NCBI GenBank assembly: GCA_025963385.1
Contig: JAOPUT010000310.1
Coordinates: forward strand, 1-38,257
Direction: 5' to 3'
DNA: 38,257 bases
DNA from: Mycobacterium sp.
GTDB taxonomy: Bacteria; Actinomycetota; Actinomycetes; Mycobacteriales; Mycobacteriaceae
Shown here: positions 24,417-32,529 of the stretch, piece by piece
How the letters are laid out: each line of letters starts with the position of its first letter
How positions within the stretch are numbered: position 1 is the stretch's first letter
The notes under the pieces: generated by a model
Database searches by the model: none
Told to the model about the DNA's origin: nothing
The model's input: only the letters and a program-made list of their open reading frames with translations
Translations under genes and position numbers: made by a program

Positions 24417-25861
24417 TGCATGACGCGGCACCGCTGTTCGACTCGCTGAGGCGATTCGTCGAGCGTGATCAGGCGCCGTTCTACAGCCCGGGTCACAAGG
24501 GCGGCCGGACCCTGGATCCGTGGTTCCGCGAGCACCTGGCCGAGGTCGATCTGAACAACCTGCCCGACACCGACACCCTGCACTGTCCCGAGGGCCCGAT
24601 CCTCGAAGCCGAGCAGCTGATCGCCGACGCCTGGGGCGTCGGGCAGAGCTTCATCCTGGTACAGGGCTCGACGAGCGGCAACATCGCGGTGGCGTTGTCG
24701 GCGCTGCGGCCGGACGAGCCGGTGCTGGTGGCGCGCAACGCGCACAAGTCCGTGCTCGCGGGCCTCGTTCAGGTCGGCGCGCGGCCGGTCTGGCTGGAAC
24801 CGCGCTGGGACGAACGATTCGGTGTCGCACACGGTTTGGACGCCGAAGTCGTCGACCGTGCCTTTCAGGAGAGCGGCGCGAAGGCGTTGTGGGTGCTGCA
24901 CCCCACGTACTACGGCACCACCGGAGACATCGCGGCGCTCGCCGCCGTCTGCCGTCGGTACGACGCCAAACTCCTTGTCGACGGCGCACATTCACCGCAC
25001 TTCGCGTTCCACCCCGACCTTCCGAAGCCGGGCGAGACGTCGGGCGCGGTCGCGACCGTCCAGTCGGTGCACAAGATCCTGTCCGGACTGAGCCAGGCGG
25101 CGGTGCTGCACGTCGACCCCGCCGTCCTCGACCCGGCCACGGTGCGCCGCGCCCTTCAGCTGATCCAGACGACCAGCCCGCACTTCGCGATCATGGCGTC
25201 GATCGACCTGGCGCGCCGTCAGATGATGCTGCAGGGACGAGACCTCCTCGACGCGACGCTCGACAGGGCGCGCCGGGCTGCCGACCGGCTCGCCGCCATC
25301 GGCGGGCTGACCGTGCTGCGGCCCGAGCATCTCGCGGGGGAGGGCACCGGGCTGCACCAGCTCGACGAGACCAAGCTCCTCGTCGGAACGTCGGGTCTGA
25401 ACATGGATGCCAGGGACGTCGTCGCACGGCTCAACCGCGTCCACGGCGTCCAGCCCGAATTGGGCGGCAGCGGGCACGTCCTGTGCATCACGACCATCGG
25501 CAACACCGACGCCGACATGGACCGCCTGGTGGCAGGCTTCGCCGAGGTCGCGCGACATGCGGGCGTGCGGTCCGTGGGCACGCAGGCGCCGCTGGTCGCC
25601 AACGTCCTCGCCGTGCGCCCCGAGACCGTACTGACGCCACGCGAGGCGTTCTTCGCAGGTGTGGAATCCGTCGGTCTGTCGAAGGCCGCCGGACGGATTG
25701 CTGCCGAGGCCATCACCCCCTACCCGCCTGGCATCCCGCTGGTGATGCCGGGGGAGAGGCTCGACGACGACGTGCTCGCGCTGCTGACCGCGCTGCGAGA
25801 CGCGGGCAATCCGATCAGCGTCTCCGATCCGACGATGGAGTTCGTCAAGGTCGTCCGCTGA
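24416..25861 (+). CDS. Orn/Lys/Arg decarboxylase family protein (short SpeA/YaaO type)
   Basis: 481-residue PLP enzyme of fold type I. Seen: PFYSPGHKGG (21-30), NNLPDTDTLHCPEGPI, GSTSGNI (84-90; phosphate loop), HPTYYGTTGD, the cofactor Asp and His in LLVDGAHSPHFAFH (D189, H192) and Schiff-base K220 in QSVHKILSGLSQAAVLH. It lacks the N-terminal response-regulator-like wing of E. coli-type enzymes, like Bacillus SpeA (about 490 residues). The reaction would be decarboxylation of arginine, lysine or ornithine to agmatine, cadaverine or putrescine. Its ATG overlaps the amidohydrolase stop by one base. Placement with a gamma-glutamyl ligase suggests the diamine formed is gamma-glutamylated in the same pathway. 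The substrate cannot be decided from sequence. Confidence 0.87.
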   Translation: MHDAAPLFDSLRRFVERDQAPFYSPGHKGGRTLDPWFREHLAEVDLNNLPDTDTLHCPEGPILEAEQLIADAWGVGQSFILVQGSTSGNIAVALSALRPDEPVLVARNAHKSVLAGLVQVGARPVWLEPRWDERFGVAHGLDAEVVDRAFQESGAKALWVLHPTYYGTTGDIAALAAVCRRYDAKLLVDGAHSPHFAFHPDLPKPGETSGAVATVQSVHKILSGLSQAAVLHVDPAVLDPATVRRALQLIQTTSPHFAIMASIDLARRQMMLQGRDLLDATLDRARRAADRLAAIGGLTVLRPEHLAGEGTGLHQLDETKLLVGTSGLNMDARDVVARLNRVHGVQPELGGSGHVLCITTIGNTDADMDRLVAGFAEVARHAGVRSVGTQAPLVANVLAVRPETVLTPREAFFAGVESVGLSKAAGRIAAEAITPYPPGIPLVMPGERLDDDVLALLTALRDAGNPISVSDPTMEFVKVVR

Positions 25862-25889
25862 AGCTCGCGGGCTGAAACGTAGGCTTCAG
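25858..25889 (+). terminator. Weak inverted repeat after the decarboxylase gene
   Basis: CTGAAGC (25858-25864) and GCTTCAG (25883-25889) form a perfect 7-bp inverted repeat with an 18-base loop between the decarboxylase stop and the SnoaL-like start. There is no T-run, so it is at best a weak terminator or attenuating hairpin. Confidence 0.25.
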
Positions 25890-25892
25890 GGC

Positions 25893-26297
25893 ATGCCGGA
25901 TTCAGATGAGCTCTCCGCTTCGGCGATGCAGGCGGCGGTCGAGGTCATCGAGGCGTTCGGCTCCCACGACACCGCGCGCTACTTCGACGGTTTCGCGCCC
26001 GAGGCGACGTTCCTCTTCCACGCCGAGCCGGCGCTGCTTCCCACGCGGGCGGCCTACGAGGCGAAGTGGGCGGAGTGGGAGAAGGACGGGTTCCGCGTGC
26101 TGTCCTGCCGTTCGCTCGATCCGCGGATCGACCTGATCTCCGACGACGTCGCCGTGTTCACGCACGTCGTGCGCACCCGCCTGGCGGGTGTCGACGACGA
26201 GCAGCGTGAGCGCGAGACGATCGTCCTGCGGCGGGGCGCCGACGGTCGTTGGCTCGGTGTGCACGAACATCTTTCGCTGGACCTGCCGGAAGACTGA
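25893..26297 (+). CDS. SnoaL/NTF2-like (DUF4440-type) protein
   Basis: 134 residues with the pattern of a small cone-shaped NTF2/SnoaL fold: an N-terminal helix (AMQAAVEVIEAFGSHDTARYFDGFAPEATF), then alternating beta-strands ending in GRWLGVHEHLSL. Proteins of this fold are isomerases, hydrolases or ligand-binding subunits, and the catalytic role varies too much to assign one. His and Asp residues line the likely cavity (ATFLFHAEP, DDVAVFTHVV). It starts 31 bases after the decarboxylase stop on the same strand, so it may belong to that operon, though a small hairpin lies between. It is convergent with the next gene, 10 bases between stops. Confidence 0.75.
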   Translation: MPDSDELSASAMQAAVEVIEAFGSHDTARYFDGFAPEATFLFHAEPALLPTRAAYEAKWAEWEKDGFRVLSCRSLDPRIDLISDDVAVFTHVVRTRLAGVDDEQRERETIVLRRGADGRWLGVHEHLSLDLPED

Positions 26298-26307
26298 CCT
26301 ACGGGCG

Positions 26308-26976
26308 TCACCGTTCGACGTCGATACCCTCCGCGAATGGCGTCGACATCGCCGACGGGTGGACCTCGACGCCGTACCCGTTCCGGAGTGCGGCGACCGA
26401 CAACGCCGGCGTCATCACCGTCGCCTCGGCTACCTCGAGGTCGGCTGTCGCCACGGGATCCACGTAACCCGCTGGCGTCCAACGGTGAAGCGCGCCGCGC
26501 CAGACGAGTCGAAAGTCCCCGTCGGCCAACGCGATGAAGACGCCGTCGGGCAGCTCGGCGATCGGTGCCGTTCGGCGCGCCGCCGACCGGGACGCCTTCA
26601 GCAGGCCGTCGAGGGCCTTCGCTCCGACGATCGGATCGCCGTCGACGACGTTCGCCGCATCGATGAACGCGCGGTGGTGCGTGCGGCGACACTCGCCGCA
26701 CGGTCGGTGGCCCGCTGCCAGCGCCACCGCCTCGTCGAGAAAGAACAACTCCGTGTAGGTGCCCGGGCTCATGACCTGACGCCGGCGGCCGCGGAAGTCG
26801 AGCAGGCAGATCAGCCATGCGTCCGAGCGCGACTGCCGGACGATGTGCTGGTTCTCGTCGTGGAGGATTCCCCGGTTGCCCATGAAGGTGCCTCTGGCGG
26901 CCGTTGCCAGGATTTCACCCGACGGGGCGACGCGGTTGCGGAGCGGCACCAGCCGACGGTAGCGGCGTACCGCCAC
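26308..26976 (-). CDS. Conserved protein of unknown function with HRPCGECRR motif
   Basis: 222 residues from the GTG at 26976 (VAVRRYRRLVPLRNRV), soluble and rich in Arg. After a segment resembling a beta-rich N-terminal domain (GEILATAARGTFMGNRGILHD), it contains YTELFFLDEAVALAAGHRPCGECRRTHHRAF. This combines a His and a CxxC with a basic stretch and could be a metal or nucleic-acid site. I do not recognise the family by name; I recall similar hypothetical proteins in other actinobacteria. The start is uncertain: an in-frame GTG eight codons further in (about 26952) is also possible, and the reading frame stays open upstream. It is divergent from the BCCT transporter. Confidence 0.65.
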   Translation of the reverse strand: MAVRRYRRLVPLRNRVAPSGEILATAARGTFMGNRGILHDENQHIVRQSRSDAWLICLLDFRGRRRQVMSPGTYTELFFLDEAVALAAGHRPCGECRRTHHRAFIDAANVVDGDPIVGAKALDGLLKASRSAARRTAPIAELPDGVFIALADGDFRLVWRGALHRWTPAGYVDPVATADLEVAEATVMTPALSVAALRNGYGVEVHPSAMSTPFAEGIDVER

Positions 26977-27060
26977 TCGATTCCACCGGTTGACGGGCCA
27001 CCTGTGAGGTAGTTGTGTGTTCCTCACCTGTACGCCGACCGTTGACCGAAGGCTGCTGCC
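26977..27060. promoter_or_regulatory. Divergent region upstream of the BCCT gene with inverted repeat
   Basis: 84 bases between divergent GTG starts. GTGAGG (27004-27009) and CCTCAC (27022-27027) form a perfect inverted repeat with 12-base spacing. A TTGACG (26990-26995) lies just upstream. The repeat is a candidate operator for an osmotic or substrate-responsive regulator; evidence is positional only. Confidence 0.35.
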
Positions 27061-28836
27061 GTGACGACTGAAGCGAAACTCGACCTCGAAACCCCGACCG
27101 AGCAACCAGCGGCGGCGGCCGTACCGCGCAAGCGCCGCCGGGTGGTTAAGGTCCTGCAGACCGGGTCCGGCGGCGTGATTCCCCACCCCGCGCTCGACGT
27201 CCCCGTCGACGAGGACGAGCAGACGCGCAGTCGGGGCGTCGACTGGGTGGTGTTCGGCGTGACCGCGGTGATCGCGGTCGGGTTCCTGGTGTGGGGCTTC
27301 GTCAGCACCCCGTCGCTGAGCAGTGTGTCCGGCGCGGCCCTGACCTGGACCATGGAGAACACCGGCTGGCTGTTCGTGGTGACGTCATCGGCGTTCGTGA
27401 TCTTCGTACTGTGGCTGGCGGTCAGCAGGTTCGGCGCCATCCCGCTCGGCCGCGACGACGAGGAACCCGAGTTTCGGACGGTGTCGTGGATCGCGATGAT
27501 GTTCAGCGCGGGCATGGGCATCGGGCTGATGTTCTACGGGGTCGCCGAGCCGCTGTCGCATCTGGTCAAACCGCCTCCCGGCACGGGTGCGCCCGGCAAC
27601 CCGGAGGCCATGCAGACGGCGATGGCCACCACGCTGTTCCACTGGACGCTGCACCCGTGGGCCATCTACGCCGTGGTCGGTCTCGCGATCGCCTACGGCG
27701 TGTACCGCAAGGGCCGCCTGCAACTGATCAGCGCCGCATTCGAGCCGCTGATCGGCGACCGCGCGAACGGGTCGCTCGGCAAGGTCATCGACATGCTGGC
27801 GATCTTCGCCACGCTGTTCGGCTCCGCCGCGTCACTCGGCCTGGGCGCCTTGCAGATTCGCAGTGGGCTCAACATCGTGGCGGGTATCGGCACCGGTGGC
27901 AACGCCGTCCTGATCGTCATCATCGTCGTGCTGACGATCGCGTTCATCTTCTCCGCGGTGTCGGGCGTTGCCAAGGGCATCCAGTGGTTGTCCAACATCA
28001 ACATGGTGCTGGCGCTGGCCCTCGCGCTCTTCGTGTTCATCGTCGGGCCAACGGTTTTCATCCTCAACGTGATTCCGACGTCGCTGGGCAGCTACCTGCA
28101 GGACATGGCGATGATGTCGGCCCGCAGCGGCGCCGAGGGCAGCGCCGTCGATGCCTGGTTGCAGAGCTGGACGGTCTTCTACTGGGCGTGGTGGCTGTCG
28201 TGGACGCCGTTCGTCGGCATGTTCATTGCCCGAATCTCGCGTGGTCGCACCATTCGTCAGTTCGTCACGGGTGTGCTGCTGGTGCCCAGTGCGGTGTCGC
28301 TGTTCTGGTTCGCCATCTTCGGCGGGGCGGCGATCAACATCCAGCAGGGCGGAGTCGACCTCGCGGGCCAGGGCACCACCGAGGGGCAGCTGTTCACCCT
28401 GCTCGACCAGTTTCCGTGGGCCGCGGTCGCCAGCATCGTGGTGATCGTGCTGGTGGCGATCTTCTTCGTCTCCGGTGCGGACGCGGCCTCGATCGTGATG
28501 GGTTCGCTGTCCGAACGCGGGACCATCGAGCCGAAGCGCGCCACCGTCGTATTCTGGGGCGCCGCAACGGGAGCCGTCGCGGCGGTGATGTTGCTCGTCG
28601 GCGGTGACGATGCCCTGACCGGCCTGCAGACGCTGACCATCCTGGCCGCGCTGCCGTTCGTGCTGGTGATGGTCGGTTTGGCGGTCGCGCTGGTGAAGGA
28701 CCTCCGCAAGGATCCGATGATGATCCGGCAGCGCTATGCCGCCCAGGCGGTCGACGACGCGGTGATCGCGGGCGTCGTCGAGCACGGCGACGACTTCGTC
28801 ATCGCCATCGAGAAGGATCCCGACGCACCCGCCTGA
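27061..28836 (+). CDS. BCCT-family betaine/carnitine/choline transporter
   Basis: 591-residue membrane transporter for a quaternary-ammonium or related compatible solute, driven by Na+ or H+. A cytoplasmic N-terminal tail of about 60 residues with a basic RKRRR patch precedes 12 predicted spans. Signature segments: MMFSAGMGIGLMFYGVAEPLSH (glycine-rich helix 3), FHWTLHPWAIYAVVGL, and WTVFYWAWWLSWTPFVGMFIARISRGRTIRQF, the BCCT signature with the aromatic substrate-box tryptophans. The GMGIG motif is the BetP glycine-betaine type rather than the CaiT GMGTS-like form. A C-terminal tail of about 45 residues with acidic ends could act in osmosensing, as in BetP. The GTG start has GAAGG eight bases upstream. 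Substrate not determinable; glycine betaine is likely. Confidence 0.92.
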   Translation: MTTEAKLDLETPTEQPAAAAVPRKRRRVVKVLQTGSGGVIPHPALDVPVDEDEQTRSRGVDWVVFGVTAVIAVGFLVWGFVSTPSLSSVSGAALTWTMENTGWLFVVTSSAFVIFVLWLAVSRFGAIPLGRDDEEPEFRTVSWIAMMFSAGMGIGLMFYGVAEPLSHLVKPPPGTGAPGNPEAMQTAMATTLFHWTLHPWAIYAVVGLAIAYGVYRKGRLQLISAAFEPLIGDRANGSLGKVIDMLAIFATLFGSAASLGLGALQIRSGLNIVAGIGTGGNAVLIVIIVVLTIAFIFSAVSGVAKGIQWLSNINMVLALALALFVFIVGPTVFILNVIPTSLGSYLQDMAMMSARSGAEGSAVDAWLQSWTVFYWAWWLSWTPFVGMFIARISRGRTIRQFVTGVLLVPSAVSLFWFAIFGGAAINIQQGGVDLAGQGTTEGQLFTLLDQFPWAAVASIVVIVLVAIFFVSGADAASIVMGSLSERGTIEPKRATVVFWGAATGAVAAVMLLVGGDDALTGLQTLTILAALPFVLVMVGLAVALVKDLRKDPMMIRQRYAAQAVDDAVIAGVVEHGDDFVIAIEKDPDAPA

Positions 28837-28866
28837 CGTTTGCGATCGCAGGTAACCTCGGCGGTC

Positions 28867-30051
28867 ATGACAGACACACCGGCCGTCGTGGTGGAGGACG
28901 CCGCGCCAAACCGCCGACGCGGGGTGTTCCGCATCGTCGTCATCGTCGCGATCATGGCGGTCCTGCTGGGGGTGCCGTGGTGGACGCTGGTGGTCGCGGG
29001 CAACGAGTGGCCGACGGCGGCGCTCGTCGTCGGCACCGTCGCGTTCGGTGTGGTGTACCTCGCGCTCCCGCTCGCCATGACGTTCGGGCACGGCAGGCGG
29101 CACCTCGACTGGGCGGCAGCCGTGGGGGACGCGCTGCTCGGCGCGGTCTGGGTGCTGTTCGTGTGGTCGGTGCTGGCGCAGCTGCTGAGGCTGGCGCTGT
29201 TCCTGCTGGGCGTCGACGATCCGACGCGGTCGCGGGTGGTGTCGACCGCGGTCGTCGTCGTGGTGTTCGTCCTTTTGGTGTGGGGCTACGCCGAGGCGAT
29301 GCGGCTTCCTCGCACCAAGCACGTCGACGTCGTCATCCCCAGGCTCGGCGAAGGCCTCGACGGCCTGCGCGTGGCGATGATCACCGACACCCACTACGGG
29401 CCCATCGACCGCACCCGCTGGTCCGCTCTCGTCGCGGACCGCGTCAACGAGATCGACGCCGACGTCGTATGCCACGTCGGGGACCTCGCCGACGGCAACG
29501 TGGCCGTGCGCGAACAGCAGTCCCGACCGCTCGCCGGCGTGCGGGCGCGGCTGGCCCGCGTCTACGTCACCGGCAATCACGAGTACTTCTACGAGGCGCA
29601 GGAGTGGCTCGACTACATGGCCGACATCGGCTGGGATGCCTTGCACAACAGGCACATCGTCATCGAGCGCGGTGGCGCCGAACTCGTCGTCGCCGGAGTG
29701 GACGACGCGACGGCCAAGGGATCGGGCGCCGTCGGGCATGGCGCCAACCTCGAGGCAGCCCTTGCCGGTGCGGACCCGTCGCTGCCCGTTCTGCTGTTGG
29801 CGCACCAGCCGAAGCAGGTCCCCGAGGCGGCGAGGGCGGGCGTGGACCTCCAGATCTCCGGACACACGCACGGCGGCCAGATCTGGCCGTTCAACTTCCT
29901 CGTCCGGCTGGACCAGCCGGTGGTGCACGGGTTGAGCAGCCACGGTGAACGCACGCAGCTCTACACCAGCCGTGGCACCGGCTTCTGGGGGCCGCCGTTC
30001 CGAGTGTTCGCACCGAGTGAGATCACGGTGTTGACGCTCCGCCGAGGGTGA
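28867..30051 (+). CDS. Membrane-anchored metallophosphoesterase
   Basis: 394 residues. Four hydrophobic spans in the first 150 residues (about 21-42, 51-72, 82-105 and 123-145) are followed by a calcineurin-type phosphoesterase domain with all metal-binding blocks: MITDTHYGP (DxH), CHVGDLADG (GDxxDG), VTGNHEYFYE (GNHE), LLAHQPKQ, and ISGHTHGGQIWPFNF (GHTHGGQ). The GHTHGGQxxP ending is typical of the YaeI/YkuE group, which includes phospholipid or lipid-A-type phosphodiesterases. It probably acts on a membrane-lipid phosphodiester or pyrophosphate. It follows the BCCT gene by 30 bases and precedes the EEP-family gene by 7, so it may be cotranscribed with the latter. Confidence 0.88.
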   Translation: MTDTPAVVVEDAAPNRRRGVFRIVVIVAIMAVLLGVPWWTLVVAGNEWPTAALVVGTVAFGVVYLALPLAMTFGHGRRHLDWAAAVGDALLGAVWVLFVWSVLAQLLRLALFLLGVDDPTRSRVVSTAVVVVVFVLLVWGYAEAMRLPRTKHVDVVIPRLGEGLDGLRVAMITDTHYGPIDRTRWSALVADRVNEIDADVVCHVGDLADGNVAVREQQSRPLAGVRARLARVYVTGNHEYFYEAQEWLDYMADIGWDALHNRHIVIERGGAELVVAGVDDATAKGSGAVGHGANLEAALAGADPSLPVLLLAHQPKQVPEAARAGVDLQISGHTHGGQIWPFNFLVRLDQPVVHGLSSHGERTQLYTSRGTGFWGPPFRVFAPSEITVLTLRRG

Positions 30052-30058
30052 CGGTCCG

Positions 30059-30943
30059 TTGAGATTGCGACGGCGCAACGTGCCCGTCGGGACGTTCGAC
30101 GTGGACTCGCAGCGATGGGTCGATGCCGACGGGGCCGCCCCTGTGACACGCGACGAGCTCACCGTGGCCACGTTCAACATCTGGTTCAGCGACTTCTACG
30201 CCGACGAGCGCTACCGGGCGATTGCCGACATATTGTCGCGAAACATGCCGGATGTCATGGTATTTCAGGAGGTCACCCCGGCGGCACTGGCCGTCTTCAT
30301 GGCTCAGCCGTGGATCAGGGTGCGTTATCGCCGCGCCGAGGTCACCGGCAGGGATCTTGGCAACTACGGCCTGTTGATGCTGTCCCGGCTGCCGATCAAG
30401 AACGCCACCTACACCCGCCTTCCGACGCATCTGGCACGCGGGTTCCTCACCGCCGAACTCGACACCGGCGGCAGTAGCCTGACCGTCGTCGCGGCCCATC
30501 TCGAGAGCGGCAAGGCGGCGTCACGGTTGCGTGCGCGACAGCTCGGACGGATCTTCGGCTCCCTCCGCCGGGCCCAGAACGCGGTCGTCCTCGGCGATTT
30601 CAACATGCGGGACGACGAGAACGGGCGCATCGGCGAGCCCTATCGCGATGTGTGGGCCGCCCTGCGTCCACACGACGACGGGTTCACCGAGGACACCTCC
30701 GTCAACCTCATGCGCTACGACAGCAAGAGCAAGCACCGCCACGTCCGGTTCGACCGGGTACTCCTGAAGGGCGACGGATGGGCGGCGACGAACATCGAAC
30801 TGCTTGGGACGCAGCCGATCTCGAGCACACTGCCGCGCGTGTTCCCGTCCGACCACTTCGGCGTGCAGTGCCGACTCGAGCGCCGGGCGGTGGGCACCGA
30901 AGGCGTCCGCCATCCGCGGTACTGGCCGACGTGGCGGCGCTGA
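30059..30943 (+). CDS. Endonuclease/exonuclease/phosphatase family protein, TDP2-like
   Basis: 294 residues with the four EEP metal/catalytic blocks: TVATFNIWFSDFY (Asn), MVFQEVTPAALAVF (Glu), VLGDFNMRDDENG (Asp/Asn) and FPSDHFGVQCRL (Asp/His). The spacing and the SKSKHRHVRFDRVLLK segment before the final motif resemble tyrosyl-DNA phosphodiesterase 2-like proteins, which hydrolyse phosphodiester bonds in nucleic acids or adducts. The start is uncertain. A TTG at 30059, seven bases after the metallophosphoesterase stop, gives the length stated; an internal GTG (MRLRRRN-V) would shorten the basic N-terminus. No signal peptide or membrane span is seen. It converges on the CobW gene with only three bases between stops. 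Confidence 0.85.
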   Translation: MRLRRRNVPVGTFDVDSQRWVDADGAAPVTRDELTVATFNIWFSDFYADERYRAIADILSRNMPDVMVFQEVTPAALAVFMAQPWIRVRYRRAEVTGRDLGNYGLLMLSRLPIKNATYTRLPTHLARGFLTAELDTGGSSLTVVAAHLESGKAASRLRARQLGRIFGSLRRAQNAVVLGDFNMRDDENGRIGEPYRDVWAALRPHDDGFTEDTSVNLMRYDSKSKHRHVRFDRVLLKGDGWAATNIELLGTQPISSTLPRVFPSDHFGVQCRLERRAVGTEGVRHPRYWPTWRR

Positions 30944-30946
30944 GCA

Positions 30947-31963
30947 TCAGAAGCTGAGTCGGCGGTACCGCTGCAGGCGCCGCATGCTCACCGCCGAGAC
31001 GGTGCCCTCGACCGGACGCAGGGCGGCGTCCATCCTGGCGCGGACGTCGTCGGCGTCGAAGTGGGTGCCGATCGCGACGAGGCAGTTGGTGCGCGTGCTC
31101 GTCCGAGCCGTCGCCACGTGCACCGAAGGGCCGACCACGTTGACGACGTAGCTGCGCACGCGGTCGCGCGAGCGCACGGCCACGGTTCCCTTGAGCCGGT
31201 AGACACCTGCGGGTGGTTGCTCGAGAAGGTCGAGCAGGAGGCCGGGATCGAGGCAGCCGTCGCTGGTCGCCGTGACGGATGCTGCGTGCACGTGGTCCGG
31301 CTGATCGGCGTGCGCGTCGATCAGCAGCTCGCGGATCGAGAGCTGACCCGTGCCGTCGTCCGAGTCGGACACGTCGTAGAGGAGGGCGGGGTCGATCCGC
31401 GCCCCGATCGCGCCGACCACGTGCGCCTGCGGATTGCGTTCCCGGATCCTGGCCTCGATGCGCGCGAACTCGCTCGCGCGGCTCTCCTCGGGGATCTGAT
31501 CGAGTTTGTTGACCACGATCAGGGAGGCCGCACCGTACCGCGCCAGTGGCATCCCGCCCCTGTCGACGACGTCGAAGTGGGTGGCCGCGTCGATGACGTC
31601 GACGACACCACCGTGCCGCACCCGCTCGACCCCGCTGAAGCGGATCAGCCGGGACACGGCGACGGGGTCGGCGAGTCCGCTCGCCTCGACGACGATCGCG
31701 TCCAGCGCGAGGCGGGGGTCGGTGAGCTTCTCGAGCGCCTCGTCCAGTCCGCCGTCGTCGTCCAGACAGCAGACGCAACCGCCCGCGATCGAGACGGGGT
31801 CGTCGACCTGGCCCGTCACCAGGCCCGCGTCGACGTTGACGTCGCCGAAGTCGTTGATGATGACGCCGATCCGCGCGTCGGGTGCGCGGAGCACGTGGTT
31901 GAGCAGGCTCGTCTTGCCCGCACCGAGGTACCCGGTCAGCGCGATGACGGGGATGGCTGGCAC
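30947..31963 (-). CDS. CobW/COG0523 P-loop GTPase, metal chaperone family
   Basis: 338 residues. An N-terminal G3E GTPase domain has Walker A GYLGAGKTSLLN (11-22), the Switch I-like IINDFGDVNVDAGL, the metal-binding GGCVCCL (C63, C65, C66; CxCC), VVEASGLADP (Walker B/G3 region) and VVNKLDQI (NKxD). A C-terminal CobW_C-like domain follows. COG0523 proteins deliver Zn2+, Co2+ or another metal in a GTP-dependent manner, often under zinc starvation. No Zur box could be recognised upstream, and no metal uptake or paralogous ribosomal protein genes lie beside it to indicate the metal. GTG start (31961-31963). It is divergent from the Ddn-like gene and convergent with the EEP gene. Confidence 0.9.
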   Translation of the reverse strand: MPAIPVIALTGYLGAGKTSLLNHVLRAPDARIGVIINDFGDVNVDAGLVTGQVDDPVSIAGGCVCCLDDDGGLDEALEKLTDPRLALDAIVVEASGLADPVAVSRLIRFSGVERVRHGGVVDVIDAATHFDVVDRGGMPLARYGAASLIVVNKLDQIPEESRASEFARIEARIRERNPQAHVVGAIGARIDPALLYDVSDSDDGTGQLSIRELLIDAHADQPDHVHAASVTATSDGCLDPGLLLDLLEQPPAGVYRLKGTVAVRSRDRVRSYVVNVVGPSVHVATARTSTRTNCLVAIGTHFDADDVRARMDAALRPVEGTVSAVSMRRLQRYRRLSF

Positions 31964-32070
31964 CCGAGGAGTGTAGGTCGCTGGGGTGCCCGTCTTCCTG
32001 CCGACCTCGACCCTGATCTACTTGGCAGTCAGGACCGCAATACGACCGACCGAGTCGGAGGGAGCCACCG
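31964..32070. promoter_or_regulatory. Divergent region between CobW-type and Ddn-like genes
   Basis: 107 bases containing promoters for both genes. The only element I can point to is a strong Shine-Dalgarno GGAGGGAG (32057-32064) six bases before the Ddn-like ATG at 32071. No inverted repeat or Zur-like palindrome was evident. Confidence 0.35.
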
Positions 32071-32529
32071 ATGGGTGACCGGATGAGCGAGCATCTCGAG
32101 ACGTATCTCAGTTCGGGCGGTGCGCAGGGGCACATCGTCGACGTCAGTTCCGTCGGTGGCCAAGCGCTGACGACGCACTGTCTGATCAAGGTCGTGGGTC
32201 GCAAGACCGGCAAGTCGTACGTCAGGCCCCTGATCTACGGCAACGTCGGCGGTGAGATCGTCATCGTCGCGTCCAAGGGCGGCGCCGACAAAGACCCGGA
32301 GTGGTACCTCAACCTCCGCGAGAGCGAGACCATCGGCGTGCAGATCGCCACCCAGGCGTTCGAGGCCACGTGGCGTGAACCCGAGTACGAAGAGCGCCAC
32401 CACGTCTGGGCCTACATGACCCACCTGTTTCCGCCGTACATCGGCTACCAGTCGGCGACGACGCGGCACATCCCGGTCGTGATGTTGCGCATCGGCCGGT
32501 CCATCCCCGTCTTCACCCCCACCGACTGA
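32071..32529 (+). CDS. Deazaflavin (F420)-dependent nitroreductase family protein, Ddn-like
   Basis: 152 residues with the split beta-barrel flavin-binding pattern of the DUF385/Ddn group: LIKVVGRKTGKSYVRPLIYG (about 39-58), IVIVASKGGADKDPEWYLNL (about 65-84), an aromatic VWAYMTHLFPPYIGYQ segment and the C-terminal IPVVMLRIGR. GRKTGKxYVRPL and ASKGGxxxxPxWYxNL are the family's F420-binding signatures. Relatives in mycobacteria reduce quinones or nitro-drugs using reduced F420. The first ATG is chosen because GGAGGGAG sits six bases before it; the ATG at 32083 is an alternative. It ends one base before a large hairpin that probably stops transcription from both sides. Confidence 0.9.
   Translation: MGDRMSEHLETYLSSGGAQGHIVDVSSVGGQALTTHCLIKVVGRKTGKSYVRPLIYGNVGGEIVIVASKGGADKDPEWYLNLRESETIGVQIATQAFEATWREPEYEERHHVWAYMTHLFPPYIGYQSATTRHIPVVMLRIGRSIPVFTPTD

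Noticed and set aside
28841..28850. Palindrome TGCGATCGCA before the metallophosphoesterase gene
   Set aside because: GCGATCGC is a common octamer in GC-rich genomes and a single copy gives no evidence of a regulatory role.
27832..30180. 782-codon minus-strand open frame opposite the BCCT and metallophosphoesterase genes
   Set aside because: It crosses three genes with complete motifs on the other strand; rich in Arg, His, Asp and Gln as expected for an antisense artefact.
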